From positions 3,162,001-3,226,000 of the forward strand of contig NZ_CP121464.1 of the NCBI RefSeq assembly GCF_029690045.1: 64,000 bases of DNA, written 5' to 3'. The position numbers and the translations under genes were made by a program. Every line of letters begins with the position of its first letter. Within the stretch, counting starts at the first letter, position 1. Under the pieces are notes generated by a model that worked only from the letters and a program-made list of their open reading frames with translations, made no database searches and was not told the DNA's origin. Source of the DNA: Janthinobacterium rivuli (GTDB taxonomy: Bacteria > Pseudomonadota > Gammaproteobacteria > Burkholderiales > Burkholderiaceae_D). Shown piece by piece: positions 39,334 through 47,860 of the stretch.

Positions 39334-42300
39334 ATGAGTCACTTTCTGGACCGCCTGAAATTTTTTAGCAAGCCCGCCGAGCCGTTTTCAAACGGCCATG
39401 GCACCGTGGTCGATGAAGACCGTACCTGGGAAAACGCCTACCGCCAGCGCTGGCAGCACGACAAGATCGTGCGCTCCACGCATGGCGTGAACTGCACCGG
39501 CTCGTGCAGCTGGAAGGTGTACGTCAAGAATGGCCTGATCACCTGGGAAACCCAGCAAACCGATTACCCGCGCACGCGGCCCGACCTGCCGAACCACGAA
39601 CCGCGCGGCTGCCCGCGCGGCGCCAGCTATTCCTGGTACGTGTATTCGGCCCAGCGCGTGAAATACCCGATGGTGCGCGGCCGCCTGATGGAAATGTGGC
39701 GCGAAGCGCGCAAGACCATGGATCCCGTCACGGCCTGGGACTGGATCAGCCAGGACCCCGTGCGCTCGCAGCAGTACAAATCCATCCGCGGCCTGGGCGG
39801 CTTCGTGCGCGCCACGTGGGATGAATCGAATGAAATCATCGCCGCCGCGAATGCGCTGACGATCAAGAAATACGGCCCGGACCGCGTCGTCGGCTTCTCG
39901 CCGATTCCCGCCATGTCCATGGTCAGCTATGCCTCCGGCACGCGCTACCTGTCGCTGATCGGCGGCGTGGCCCTGAGTTTCTATGACTGGTACTGCGACT
40001 TGCCGCCGGCCAGCCCGCAAGTGTGGGGCGAGCAGACGGACGTGCCGGAATCGGCCGACTGGTACAACTCGACCTATCTGATGGTGTGGGGCTCGAACGT
40101 GCCGATGACGCGCACGCCGGACGCCCACTTCTACACGGAAGTGCGCTACAAGGGCACCAAAACCGTGGCCATCTCGCCCGACTACGGCGAAATGGTGAAG
40201 TTCGGCGACATCTGGCTGGCGCCGAAGCAGGGCACGGACGCCGCGCTGGCGCTGGCAATGGGCCACGTCATCCTCAAGGAATTCCACTCGGAAGGGCAGA
40301 GCGCCTACTTCCGCGACTACGCACGCCAGTACACGGACTTCCCCATGCTGGTGCTGCTCAAGGAACATAACGGCACCCTGGTGCCCGACTACTTCCTGCG
40401 CGCTTCGCACCTGGACAACAATCTCGACGAAACCAACAATCCGGAATGGAAAACCCTCGTCATTGACGAGACCACGGGCGCCATTACCGCGCCGGCCGGC
40501 TCCATCGGCTTCCGCTGGGGCGAGTCGGGCAAGTGGAATCTGGAACAGAAGGCCGGCGGCAGCGGCGAACCCATCGTGCCGATGCTCTCCATGATCAACG
40601 ACAGCGACGCCGTCACGGAAGTGGGCTTTGCCTACTTCGGCGGCAAGGACGCATCCGACATGTTGCTGCGCAAAGTGCCGGTGAAAACCATCCGCCTGGC
40701 CGACGGCACGACGGGCCTCGTCACCACCGTGTTCGACCTGACCCTGGCCAACTACGGCATCGACCGTGGCCTCGGCGGCGCCAATGTCGCGGAAAGCTAT
40801 GACGACGACGTGCCGTACACCCCCGCATGGCAAGAGAAGCACACGGGCGTGAAACGCGCCGACGTCATCACCGTGGCGCGCCAGTTCGCGGAAAACGCGG
40901 ACCAGACACGCGGCAAGAGCATGGTCATCGTGGGCGCCGGCCTGAATCACTGGTACCACATGGACATGACCTACCGCGGCATCATCAACATGCTGATGAT
41001 GTGCGGCTGTATCGGCCAGTCCGGCGGCGGCTGGGCCCATTACGTGGGCCAGGAAAAGCTGCGTCCGCAAACGGGCTGGACGCCATTGGCCTTCGCCCAG
41101 GACTGGGTGCGTCCGATGCGCCAGATGAACGGCACCTCGTTCTTCTATGCCCACACGAGCCAGTGGCGCCACGAAAAGCTGGAAACGGGCGACATCGCCT
41201 CGCCATCGGCCGCAGGCGGCACGGGCGACCTGACCCTGCTCGACTACAACGCCAAGGCCGAGCGCATGGGCTGGCTGCCATCGGCGCCGCAGCTGCAAAC
41301 GAATCCGCTGGAAGTGGCCAAGGCCGCCAAGGCGGCAGGGCAGGCGCCGGCCGCGTATGCGCTCGACCAGATCAAGGAGGGCCAGCTGCAGTTTTCGTGC
41401 GACGACCCGGACAATCCGGCCAACTTCCCGCGCAATATGTTTGTCTGGCGCTCGAATATCCTCGGCAGCTCGGGCAAGGGCCACGAGTACTTCCTGAAGT
41501 ACCTGCTCGGCACGCAGAATGGCTTGCTCAGCGACGAAGACGATTGCATCACGCCGAAACAGGTGAAAGTGCGCCCGGCCGCCGAAGGCAAGCTCGATCT
41601 GCTGGTGGTGCTGGACTTCCGCATGTCGACCACCTGCCTGTATGGCGACGTGGTGCTGCCGACTGCCACCTGGTATGAAAAAGACGACTTGAACACGTCG
41701 GACATGCATCCGTTCATTCACCCGCTGTCCGAAGCCGTACAGCCGCTGTGGCAATCGAAGTCGGACTGGGAAATCTACAAAGGGCTGGCCGAGAAATTCT
41801 CGGAAATCGGCGGCGAGCTGCTGGGCACCCAGCAAGACATCATCCTCACGCCGCTGATGCACGACACGCCGGGTGAACTGGGTCAGCCTTTCGATCCCAA
41901 GGACTGGCGCGCCGGCGAATGCGACGCCATTCCCGGCAAGACCATGCCGAACATGACGGTGGTCGAGCGCAATTACCGCGACGTCTACAAGAAGTTCACC
42001 TCGATCGGCCCGCTGCTGGAAACCATCGGCAACGGCGGCAAGGGCATTTCCTGGAAAACGGGGCATGAAGTCGAGGTCCTGCGCGGCATCAACCGCACGG
42101 TGCTGGAAGAAGGCGTGTCGCAGGGCCAGCCGCGCCTCGATACGGCCATCGATGCGGCCGAGATGATTCTGTCGCTGGCGCCGGAAACGAATGGCCACGT
42201 GGCCGTGAAAGCCTGGGCCGCGCTGTCCGCCATCACGGGACGCGAGCATACGCATCTGGCGCTGCCGCGCGAGCATGACAGCATCCGCTTCCGCGATGTG

Positions 42301-43032
42301 CAGGCGCAGCCGCGCAAGATCATTTCCTCGCCGACGTGGTCGGGCCTGGAAAGCGAAGAAGTCAGCTACACGGCCGGCTATACCAACGTGCATGAACTGA
42401 TCCCTTGGCGCACCCTGACGGGCCGCCAGCAGTTTTACCAGGATCACCTGTGGATGCGCGATTTTGGCGAAGGACTGTGCGTGTACAAGCCGGCCATCAA
42501 CACGAAGACGACGGAAGCGCTGCTGGGCACCAAGCCGAACGGCAACAAGGAACTGGCGCTGAACTTCCTTACACCGCACCAGAAGTGGGGCATCCACTCC
42601 ACGTATTCGGACAACCTGCGCATGCTGACCCTGTCGCGTGGCGGACCGCACGTGTGGCTGTCGGAAACGGACGCGCAGACGGCCGGCATCGTCGACAACG
42701 ACTGGATCGAGGTCTTCAACGTGAATGGCAGCCTGACGGCGCGTGCCATCGTCAGCCAGCGCATCCCGGCCGGCATGACGATGATGTATCACGCCCAGGA
42801 AAAGATCATCAACGTGCCTGGCGCGGAGATGACGGGCAAGCGGGGCGGCATCCATAACTCGGTGACGCGCGCCGTGCCCAAGCCGACGCACATGATCGGC
42901 GGCTACGCCCAGCTGGCGTACGGCTTCAATTACTACGGCACGGTGGGCTCCAACCGCGATGAATTCGTATTGGTGCGCAAGATGAACAAGGTTGACTGGC
43001 TCGAAGGCCCGTTGCAGGAAGAAGGAGCATAG
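39334..43032 (+). CDS. narG: Respiratory nitrate reductase, alpha (molybdopterin) subunit
   Basis: The 1232-aa protein carries the FS0 [4Fe-4S] ligands His50, Cys54, Cys58 and Cys93 (HGVNCTGSCSW and RGCPRG), which define the NarG type. It is cytoplasmic: there is no Tat signal of the processed type, only the NarG N-terminal tail MSHFLDRLKFF. It reduces nitrate to nitrite at the Mo-bisMGD centre, taking electrons from NarH. The length matches NarG (about 1250). The ATG at 39334 has GGAGG nearby. It leads an operon narG-H-J-I-PPIase-moaA-narX-narL with gaps of 1 to about 100 bp. Confidence 0.97.
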   Translation: MSHFLDRLKFFSKPAEPFSNGHGTVVDEDRTWENAYRQRWQHDKIVRSTHGVNCTGSCSWKVYVKNGLITWETQQTDYPRTRPDLPNHEPRGCPRGASYSWYVYSAQRVKYPMVRGRLMEMWREARKTMDPVTAWDWISQDPVRSQQYKSIRGLGGFVRATWDESNEIIAAANALTIKKYGPDRVVGFSPIPAMSMVSYASGTRYLSLIGGVALSFYDWYCDLPPASPQVWGEQTDVPESADWYNSTYLMVWGSNVPMTRTPDAHFYTEVRYKGTKTVAISPDYGEMVKFGDIWLAPKQGTDAALALAMGHVILKEFHSEGQSAYFRDYARQYTDFPMLVLLKEHNGTLVPDYFLRASHLDNNLDETNNPEWKTLVIDETTGAITAPAGSIGFRWGESGKWNLEQKAGGSGEPIVPMLSMINDSDAVTEVGFAYFGGKDASDMLLRKVPVKTIRLADGTTGLVTTVFDLTLANYGIDRGLGGANVAESYDDDVPYTPAWQEKHTGVKRADVITVARQFAENADQTRGKSMVIVGAGLNHWYHMDMTYRGIINMLMMCGCIGQSGGGWAHYVGQEKLRPQTGWTPLAFAQDWVRPMRQMNGTSFFYAHTSQWRHEKLETGDIASPSAAGGTGDLTLLDYNAKAERMGWLPSAPQLQTNPLEVAKAAKAAGQAPAAYALDQIKEGQLQFSCDDPDNPANFPRNMFVWRSNILGSSGKGHEYFLKYLLGTQNGLLSDEDDCITPKQVKVRPAAEGKLDLLVVLDFRMSTTCLYGDVVLPTATWYEKDDLNTSDMHPFIHPLSEAVQPLWQSKSDWEIYKGLAEKFSEIGGELLGTQQDIILTPLMHDTPGELGQPFDPKDWRAGECDAIPGKTMPNMTVVERNYRDVYKKFTSIGPLLETIGNGGKGISWKTGHEVEVLRGINRTVLEEGVSQGQPRLDTAIDAAEMILSLAPETNGHVAVKAWAALSAITGREHTHLALPREHDSIRFRDVQAQPRKIISSPTWSGLESEEVSYTAGYTNVHELIPWRTLTGRQQFYQDHLWMRDFGEGLCVYKPAINTKTTEALLGTKPNGNKELALNFLTPHQKWGIHSTYSDNLRMLTLSRGGPHVWLSETDAQTAGIVDNDWIEVFNVNGSLTARAIVSQRIPAGMTMMYHAQEKIINVPGAEMTGKRGGIHNSVTRAVPKPTHMIGGYAQLAYGFNYYGTVGSNRDEFVLVRKMNKVDWLEGPLQEEGA

Positions 43033-43033
43033 T

Positions 43034-44584
43034 ATGAAAATCAGAGCGCAAATCGGCATGGTGCTGAACCTGGACAAGTGCATCGGCTGCCACACTTGTT
43101 CCGTCACCTGCAAGAACGTATGGACCAGCCGCGACGGCGTCGAGTACGCATGGTTCAACAACGTGGAAACCAAACCCGGCATCGGCTATCCGAAGCAGTG
43201 GGAAAACCAGGACAAGTGGAATGGCGGCTGGCGCCGCACGGATGCGGGCAAGATCGAGCCGCGCCAGGGCAGCCGTCTGAAAATTCTGGCGAATATCTTC
43301 GCCAACCCGAACCTGCCCGCCATCGACGAGTACTACGAGCCGTTCACCTACGACTACGAGCACCTGCAAAGCGCGCCGCTGTCGCAGACGCCGCCGACGG
43401 CCCGTCCGATCTCCGTGCTGACGGGGAAAAAGATGGAAAAAATCGAGTGGGGTCCGAACTGGGAAGATGACCTGGGCGGCGAGTTTGCCCAGCGCAGCAA
43501 GGATAAACTGTTCGACAACATGCAGAAGGAGATGTACGGCACGTTTGAAAACACCTTCATGATGTACTTGCCGCGTCTGTGCGAGCATTGCCTCAATCCG
43601 ACGTGCGTGGCGTCGTGCCCATCCGGCTCCGTGTACAAGCGCGAAGACGACGGCATCGTGCTGATCGACCAGGACAAGTGCCGCGGCTGGCGCATGTGCA
43701 TCTCCGGTTGCCCGTACAAGAAGATTTACTACAATTGGTCGTCCGGCAAGGCGGAGAAGTGCACCTTCTGCTTCCCCCGCATCGAGGCGGGCCAGCCTAC
43801 CGTGTGCTCGGAAACGTGCGTGGGCCGCATCCGCTACCTGGGCGTGCTGCTGTACGACGCAGACAAGATCGAGGCCGCCGCCTCCGTGCCGCAAGAGCAG
43901 GACCTGTACCAGGCGCAGCTCGACCTGTTCCTCGATCCGCACGACCCGGCCATCATCGCCGAGGCGCGCCGCCAGGGCATTCCCGACCTGTGGCTGGAAG
44001 CGGCCGTCAAGTCGCCCGTCTACAAGATGGCCGTCGAGTGGAAAGTGGCGTTCCCGCTGCATCCCGAATACCGCACCTTGCCGATGGTGTGGTACGTGCC
44101 ACCGCTGTCGCCGATCCAGGCGGCCGCCGAATCGGGCAAGCTGGGCGTGAACGGCATGCTGCCGGACACGCAAAGCCTGCGCATTCCGGTGCAGTACCTG
44201 GCCAATTTGCTGACGGCCGGCGACCAGCCGCCCATCGTCACGGCGCTGGACCGCATGCTGGCCATGCGTGCCTACATGCGCAGCAAGACCGTCGAGAAGG
44301 TGGAAAACCTCACGGTCCTGAAACAGGTGGGATTGACCAAGGCGCAGGTGGAGGACATGTACCACATCATGGCCATCGCCAATTACGAAGACCGCTTCGT
44401 CATCCCCAGCAGCCACAAGGAAATGGCCGAGGACAGCTTCAACGAGAAGGGTTCGTGCGGCTTCAGTTTCGGCAACGGCTGCTCGGACGGCACCAGCGAA
44501 CCGACCTTGTTCGGCAAGAAAAAACACGGTTCGGCCATCTTCATGCAGATGCCGAAGTCGCGCAAAACGGCGCCAGGCGCTTAA
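43034..44584 (+). CDS. narH: Respiratory nitrate reductase, beta (iron-sulfur) subunit
   Basis: The protein is 516 aa from the ATG at 43034, one base after the narG stop and after AAGGAG. Four Cys groups hold three [4Fe-4S] and one [3Fe-4S] clusters: CIGCHTCSVTC (Cys16, 19, 22, 26), CEHCLNPTCVASC, CRGWRMCISGC (Trp in place of a Cys, typical of the 3Fe-4S site) and CTFCFPRIEAGQPTVCSETC. It passes electrons from NarI haem b to NarG. The C-terminal region (about 350-510) is the usual NarH extension. Confidence 0.97.
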   Translation: MKIRAQIGMVLNLDKCIGCHTCSVTCKNVWTSRDGVEYAWFNNVETKPGIGYPKQWENQDKWNGGWRRTDAGKIEPRQGSRLKILANIFANPNLPAIDEYYEPFTYDYEHLQSAPLSQTPPTARPISVLTGKKMEKIEWGPNWEDDLGGEFAQRSKDKLFDNMQKEMYGTFENTFMMYLPRLCEHCLNPTCVASCPSGSVYKREDDGIVLIDQDKCRGWRMCISGCPYKKIYYNWSSGKAEKCTFCFPRIEAGQPTVCSETCVGRIRYLGVLLYDADKIEAAASVPQEQDLYQAQLDLFLDPHDPAIIAEARRQGIPDLWLEAAVKSPVYKMAVEWKVAFPLHPEYRTLPMVWYVPPLSPIQAAAESGKLGVNGMLPDTQSLRIPVQYLANLLTAGDQPPIVTALDRMLAMRAYMRSKTVEKVENLTVLKQVGLTKAQVEDMYHIMAIANYEDRFVIPSSHKEMAEDSFNEKGSCGFSFGNGCSDGTSEPTLFGKKKHGSAIFMQMPKSRKTAPGA

Positions 44585-44593
44585 GGAGCTGAT

Positions 44594-45262
44594 ATGGAAC
44601 ACGCTATGCATCACTACCAAATCCTCTCGCGCCTGCTGCTGTATCCCGAGCCCGAGCTGATCGCCCACCTGCCGCAGCTGGACGCCGCGCTGGCGGCGGT
44701 GCCGGAACAGCACGCGCTGCTGCGGCCCTTGCTGGCGCACCTGGAAAGCAGCAGCCTGATCGACCTGCAGCAGCAGTACGTGGCCACGTTCGACCGCAAT
44801 CCGTCGCACTCGCTGCATCTGTTCGAGCATATCCACGGCGAATCGCGCGACCGGGGTCAGGCCATGGTCGACCTGATGGAGGAGTACAAGCGCCACGGCC
44901 TGCAAATGGTGGGCGACGACTTGCCCGACTTCGTGCCGCTGTTCCTGGAATTCCTCGCGCAGCTCGACGAGGCAGTCTCGGCGCCACTGCTGGGCGACGC
45001 CGTCCACGTGCTGGCGCACATCGGCCGCAAGCTGACGGCCAACGGCAGTCCGTATGCGCCCGTCTTCACCGTGCTCGAACGCCTGAGCCCCGTGGCGGCG
45101 GAAATGCTGGCCGAACCGCCGGTGCGCGACATGGATGAAGCGCTGGAAACCTTCGGTCCCGGTGCGGACGGCGTCGAGCCGCTGCTGCGCCAAGGTCCGG
45201 CCCAGGTTCCGGGCGGCGTCCATCCCGTGCATTTTCACCCGCAGCCGCGGCGCGCTGCTTAA
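44594..45262 (+). CDS. narJ: Nitrate reductase molybdenum cofactor assembly chaperone
   Basis: The 222-aa all-helical chaperone binds apo-NarG and allows cofactor insertion before membrane docking. Family marks: YQILSRLLLYPEPEL at the start, the core YVATFDRNPSHSLHLFEHIHGESRDRGQAMVDL (in parts) and LPDFVPLFLEFLAQL. It starts 9 bp after narH, preceded by AAGGAG. The last ~30 residues are Pro/Gly-rich with several His, less conserved. Confidence 0.95.
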   Translation: MEHAMHHYQILSRLLLYPEPELIAHLPQLDAALAAVPEQHALLRPLLAHLESSSLIDLQQQYVATFDRNPSHSLHLFEHIHGESRDRGQAMVDLMEEYKRHGLQMVGDDLPDFVPLFLEFLAQLDEAVSAPLLGDAVHVLAHIGRKLTANGSPYAPVFTVLERLSPVAAEMLAEPPVRDMDEALETFGPGADGVEPLLRQGPAQVPGGVHPVHFHPQPRRAA

Positions 45263-45296
45263 TTGGCCGCTTGCGCCCGCATGAGGAGAGTACATC

Positions 45297-45983
45297 ATGA
45301 GTAATTATTTGCATCAATTTGTGTATGGCATTTATCCATACATCGCGCTGGCCATCTTTTTCCTGGGTAGCCTGATCCGTTTCGACCGCGAGCAATACAC
45401 GTGGAAGTCCGATTCCAGCCAGTTGCTGCACCGCGGCAGCCTGCGCCTGGGCAATATCCTGTTCCACATCGGCATCATCGGCCTGCTGTTCGGTCATGCG
45501 GCCGGCTTGCTCACCCCCGTCTGGGTGTGGGATACCCTGGGCGTGTCCCACAGCCTGAAACAGGGCGTGGCCATGGCGGCCGGCGGCGTGATGGGCGGCC
45601 TGTGCCTGGTCGGCATCCTGATCCTGCTGGTGCGCCGCTTCAGTAACGACCGGCTGCGCGCCGTCACCACGGCCGGCGACAAGCTGGTGATGCTGTGGAT
45701 TTTGCTGACCTTGCTGTTGGGGCTGTCGTCGATCTTTGTCTCGGCGTCGCACATGGATGGCCACATGATGGTCTTGCTGATGAACTGGGCGCAGCACATC
45801 GTGACCTTCCGCGGTGACGCGGCCAGCTTCATCGTCGATGCGCCGCTGGTGTTCAAGCTGCACCTGTTCATGGGCATGTCGCTGTTCGTCATCTTCCCGT
45901 TCACCCGTCTGGTGCACGTGTGGAGCGGCTTTGGCGCCATCGGATATCTGGGCCGTGCCTATCAATTAGTTCGCCGCCGCTAA
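45297..45983 (+). CDS. narI: Respiratory nitrate reductase, gamma (cytochrome b) subunit
   Basis: The 228-aa membrane protein has five helices and the haem-binding His pattern: LLHRGSLRLGNILFHIGIIGLLFGHAAG (in parts) near helix II and FKLHLFMGMSLFVIFPFTRLVHVW near helix V. It oxidises quinol on the periplasmic side and hands electrons to NarH. A ribosome site AGGAGAG lies before the ATG. Length fits NarI (about 225). Confidence 0.96.
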   Translation: MSNYLHQFVYGIYPYIALAIFFLGSLIRFDREQYTWKSDSSQLLHRGSLRLGNILFHIGIIGLLFGHAAGLLTPVWVWDTLGVSHSLKQGVAMAAGGVMGGLCLVGILILLVRRFSNDRLRAVTTAGDKLVMLWILLTLLLGLSSIFVSASHMDGHMMVLLMNWAQHIVTFRGDAASFIVDAPLVFKLHLFMGMSLFVIFPFTRLVHVWSGFGAIGYLGRAYQLVRRR

Positions 45984-45998
45984 GAAAGGAGCTACATC

Positions 45999-46745
45999 AT
46001 GGGAATCTCCGTCAATGGCATCGATATCGACGATGCCGACATCGCGCAGGAACTGCCGCATCACGACGGTGCCGGCAATCCGCTGAAACAGGCCGTGCAT
46101 GAACTGGTGCTGCGCCGGCTGCTGCTGGAAGAAGCCGACCGCCTCGGCGTGCAGGGCGGCAGTATTGATGACCGCATCGAAGCGCTGTTCGCGCAGGAAG
46201 TGCGCGTGCCGCCCGCCGACGATGCGGCTTGCCGCACCTTTTATGCGCAGCGCCCGCAGCTGTTTTGCAGCGGGGCGCTGGTCGAGGCGCGCCACATCCT
46301 GTTCCAGGTGACGCCCGAGGCGCCCTTGGAACTGCTGCGCACGACGGCGCAGGCCGTGCTCGACGCCTTGAAACTGGCACCCGAACGCTTCGGCGAACTG
46401 GCGGAGCAGTATTCGAACTGCCCGTCGGGCGCCCTTGGGGGGAACCTGGGCCAGCTGTCGCCGGGCCAGAGCGTGCCGGAATTCGACGCGCTGCTGTTCC
46501 GCCTGGAAGAGGGCGCGCTGGCCGGCCATTTGCTGGAAACGCGCTTCGGCTACCACATCGTGCAAGTGCTGCGCCGGGTCGAAGGCCAGGCCATCGCCTA
46601 CGAGGCCGTGCAGGCGCAGATCGCCGACCGCCTGTCGCGCGCCGCGTGGCAGCGCGCCGTGCACCAGTATCTGCACTTGCTGGTGGGGCGCGCCGAGATC
46701 GCCGGCATCGAGCTCGAAGGCACGGCCAGTCCGCTGGTTCAGTAG
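45999..46745 (+). CDS. Parvulin-type peptidyl-prolyl isomerase of the nar operon
   Basis: The protein is 248 aa. An N-terminal helical region (about 1-85) precedes a rotamase domain (about 90-215: VEARHILFQV, then FGELAEQYSNCPSGALGGNLGQLSPGQSVPEFD in parts, and ETRFGYHIVQVLRR). It has no signal peptide, so it is cytoplasmic, unlike SurA or PpiD; NifM is the nearest functional analogy. It sits 15 bp after narI, as in other Burkholderiales and Pseudomonas nar operons, where it is presumed to help nitrate-reductase folding. The client is not established. Confidence 0.9.
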   Translation: MGISVNGIDIDDADIAQELPHHDGAGNPLKQAVHELVLRRLLLEEADRLGVQGGSIDDRIEALFAQEVRVPPADDAACRTFYAQRPQLFCSGALVEARHILFQVTPEAPLELLRTTAQAVLDALKLAPERFGELAEQYSNCPSGALGGNLGQLSPGQSVPEFDALLFRLEEGALAGHLLETRFGYHIVQVLRRVEGQAIAYEAVQAQIADRLSRAAWQRAVHQYLHLLVGRAEIAGIELEGTASPLVQ

Positions 46746-46788
46746 GTAGAAGTGCGTAGGCCGAAAGGCGTAGGCCGCTAGGCCTTCT

Positions 46789-46811
46789 GGGGCACAGCCA
46801 GATCGTGCCCC
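46789..46811 (+). other. Hairpin in the moaA leader
   Basis: GGGGCAC (46789-46795) pairs with GTGCCCC (46805-46811) around a 9-nt loop, 36 bp before the moaA ATG. Upstream the octamer GTAGGCCG occurs twice (46756-46763 and 46770-46777). No U-tract follows. It may act as an attenuator between nar and moaA. Confidence 0.5.
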
Positions 46812-46847
46812 AGCCTTTACAATCACGAAAGAATCAGGAGTAGCGTC

Positions 46848-47834
46848 ATGGGTAGCGTCAAGTTGCAGGACCGTTTTGGCCGTTCGATCGATTATGTGCG
46901 GCTGTCCGTCACCGACCGCTGCGACTTGCGCTGCAGTTATTGCATGCCCAAGGGCTTTCGCGGCTTCGAGGAGCCGAAGGACTGGCTGACGTTCGACGAG
47001 ATCGAGCGCCTGATGGGCATCTTCGTTCGCCTCGGCACGCGCCGCGTGCGCCTGACGGGTGGCGAACCGCTGTTGCGGCGCAACCTGCCGGAACTGGCGC
47101 GCAAGCTGACGGCGCTGCCTGGCCTGCAGGACTTGTCGCTGTCGACCAACGCCACCCAACTGGGCAAGCACGCCGTGGCCTTGCGCGCGGCGGGCGTGGA
47201 CCGCATCAACGTCAGCCTCGATTCGCTGGACCGCGCCTGCATGCAGCAGATCACGGGGCGCGACAGCCTGCAGCCGATTCTCGATGGCCTGATGGCGGGC
47301 AAGGCGGCCGGTTTCGACCCGATCAAGATCAATATGGTGGCCATGCGCGGCATCAATGACGGCCAGATCGAGGCCATGGCGGCGTTTTGCATCGAGCAGC
47401 AGTTCATCCTGCGCCTGATCGAAGCCATGCCGATGGGCAGTACGGGCCGCAATGCCAGCTACATGCCGCTCGGTCCCGTGCGTGAGCGCCTGGCGGCCCG
47501 TTTTGGCCTGGTGCCGCAGGCGCAGGAATTGGGCGGCGGACCGGCGCGCTATATGGCGACAGCCGATGGCCGTTCGAGCATCGGTTTTATTACGCCCATG
47601 TCGCAGCATTTTTGCGCCAGTTGCAACCGCGTGCGCCTGTCCGTCGATGGTACCCTGTATTTGTGCCTGGGCCAGGAAGAGAAATTCGCCCTCGGCCCCA
47701 TGCTGCGCGGCGGGGCCACGGATGCGGAGATCGAAGCGGCGATCCGCGCCGCCATCGAACTCAAGCCGCAGCAGCATGATTTCAATACGCAGCCAGACAA
47801 GATTATCCGTTTTATGGCCCAAACCGGAGGCTGA
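46848..47834 (+). CDS. moaA: GTP 3',8-cyclase (molybdenum cofactor biosynthesis)
   Basis: This 328-aa radical-SAM enzyme makes the first committed intermediate of molybdopterin from GTP. The N-terminal [4Fe-4S] ligands are Cys25, Cys29 and Cys32 (DRCDLRCSYCMP). RLTGGEPLLRR is the SAM-binding GGE motif. The second cluster site is in HFCASCNRVRLSVDGTLYLCLG. The C-terminus ends in the conserved GG that enters the active site. Its location within the nar unit ties cofactor supply to NarG demand. An AGGAG site precedes the ATG. Confidence 0.96.
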   Translation: MGSVKLQDRFGRSIDYVRLSVTDRCDLRCSYCMPKGFRGFEEPKDWLTFDEIERLMGIFVRLGTRRVRLTGGEPLLRRNLPELARKLTALPGLQDLSLSTNATQLGKHAVALRAAGVDRINVSLDSLDRACMQQITGRDSLQPILDGLMAGKAAGFDPIKINMVAMRGINDGQIEAMAAFCIEQQFILRLIEAMPMGSTGRNASYMPLGPVRERLAARFGLVPQAQELGGGPARYMATADGRSSIGFITPMSQHFCASCNRVRLSVDGTLYLCLGQEEKFALGPMLRGGATDAEIEAAIRAAIELKPQQHDFNTQPDKIIRFMAQTGG

Positions 47835-47860
47835 ACGGGGCGGTGCCAAGTAAAGGGTGT

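Noticed and set aside
39388..43182. 1264-codon open frame antisense to narG
   Set aside because: Arg/His/Ala-rich with no recognisable domain; an effect of high-GC third positions in narG, which is strongly supported.
46745..46848. Moco riboswitch upstream of moaA
   Set aside because: Too short and lacking the multi-stem layout of that RNA; only one simple hairpin is clear.
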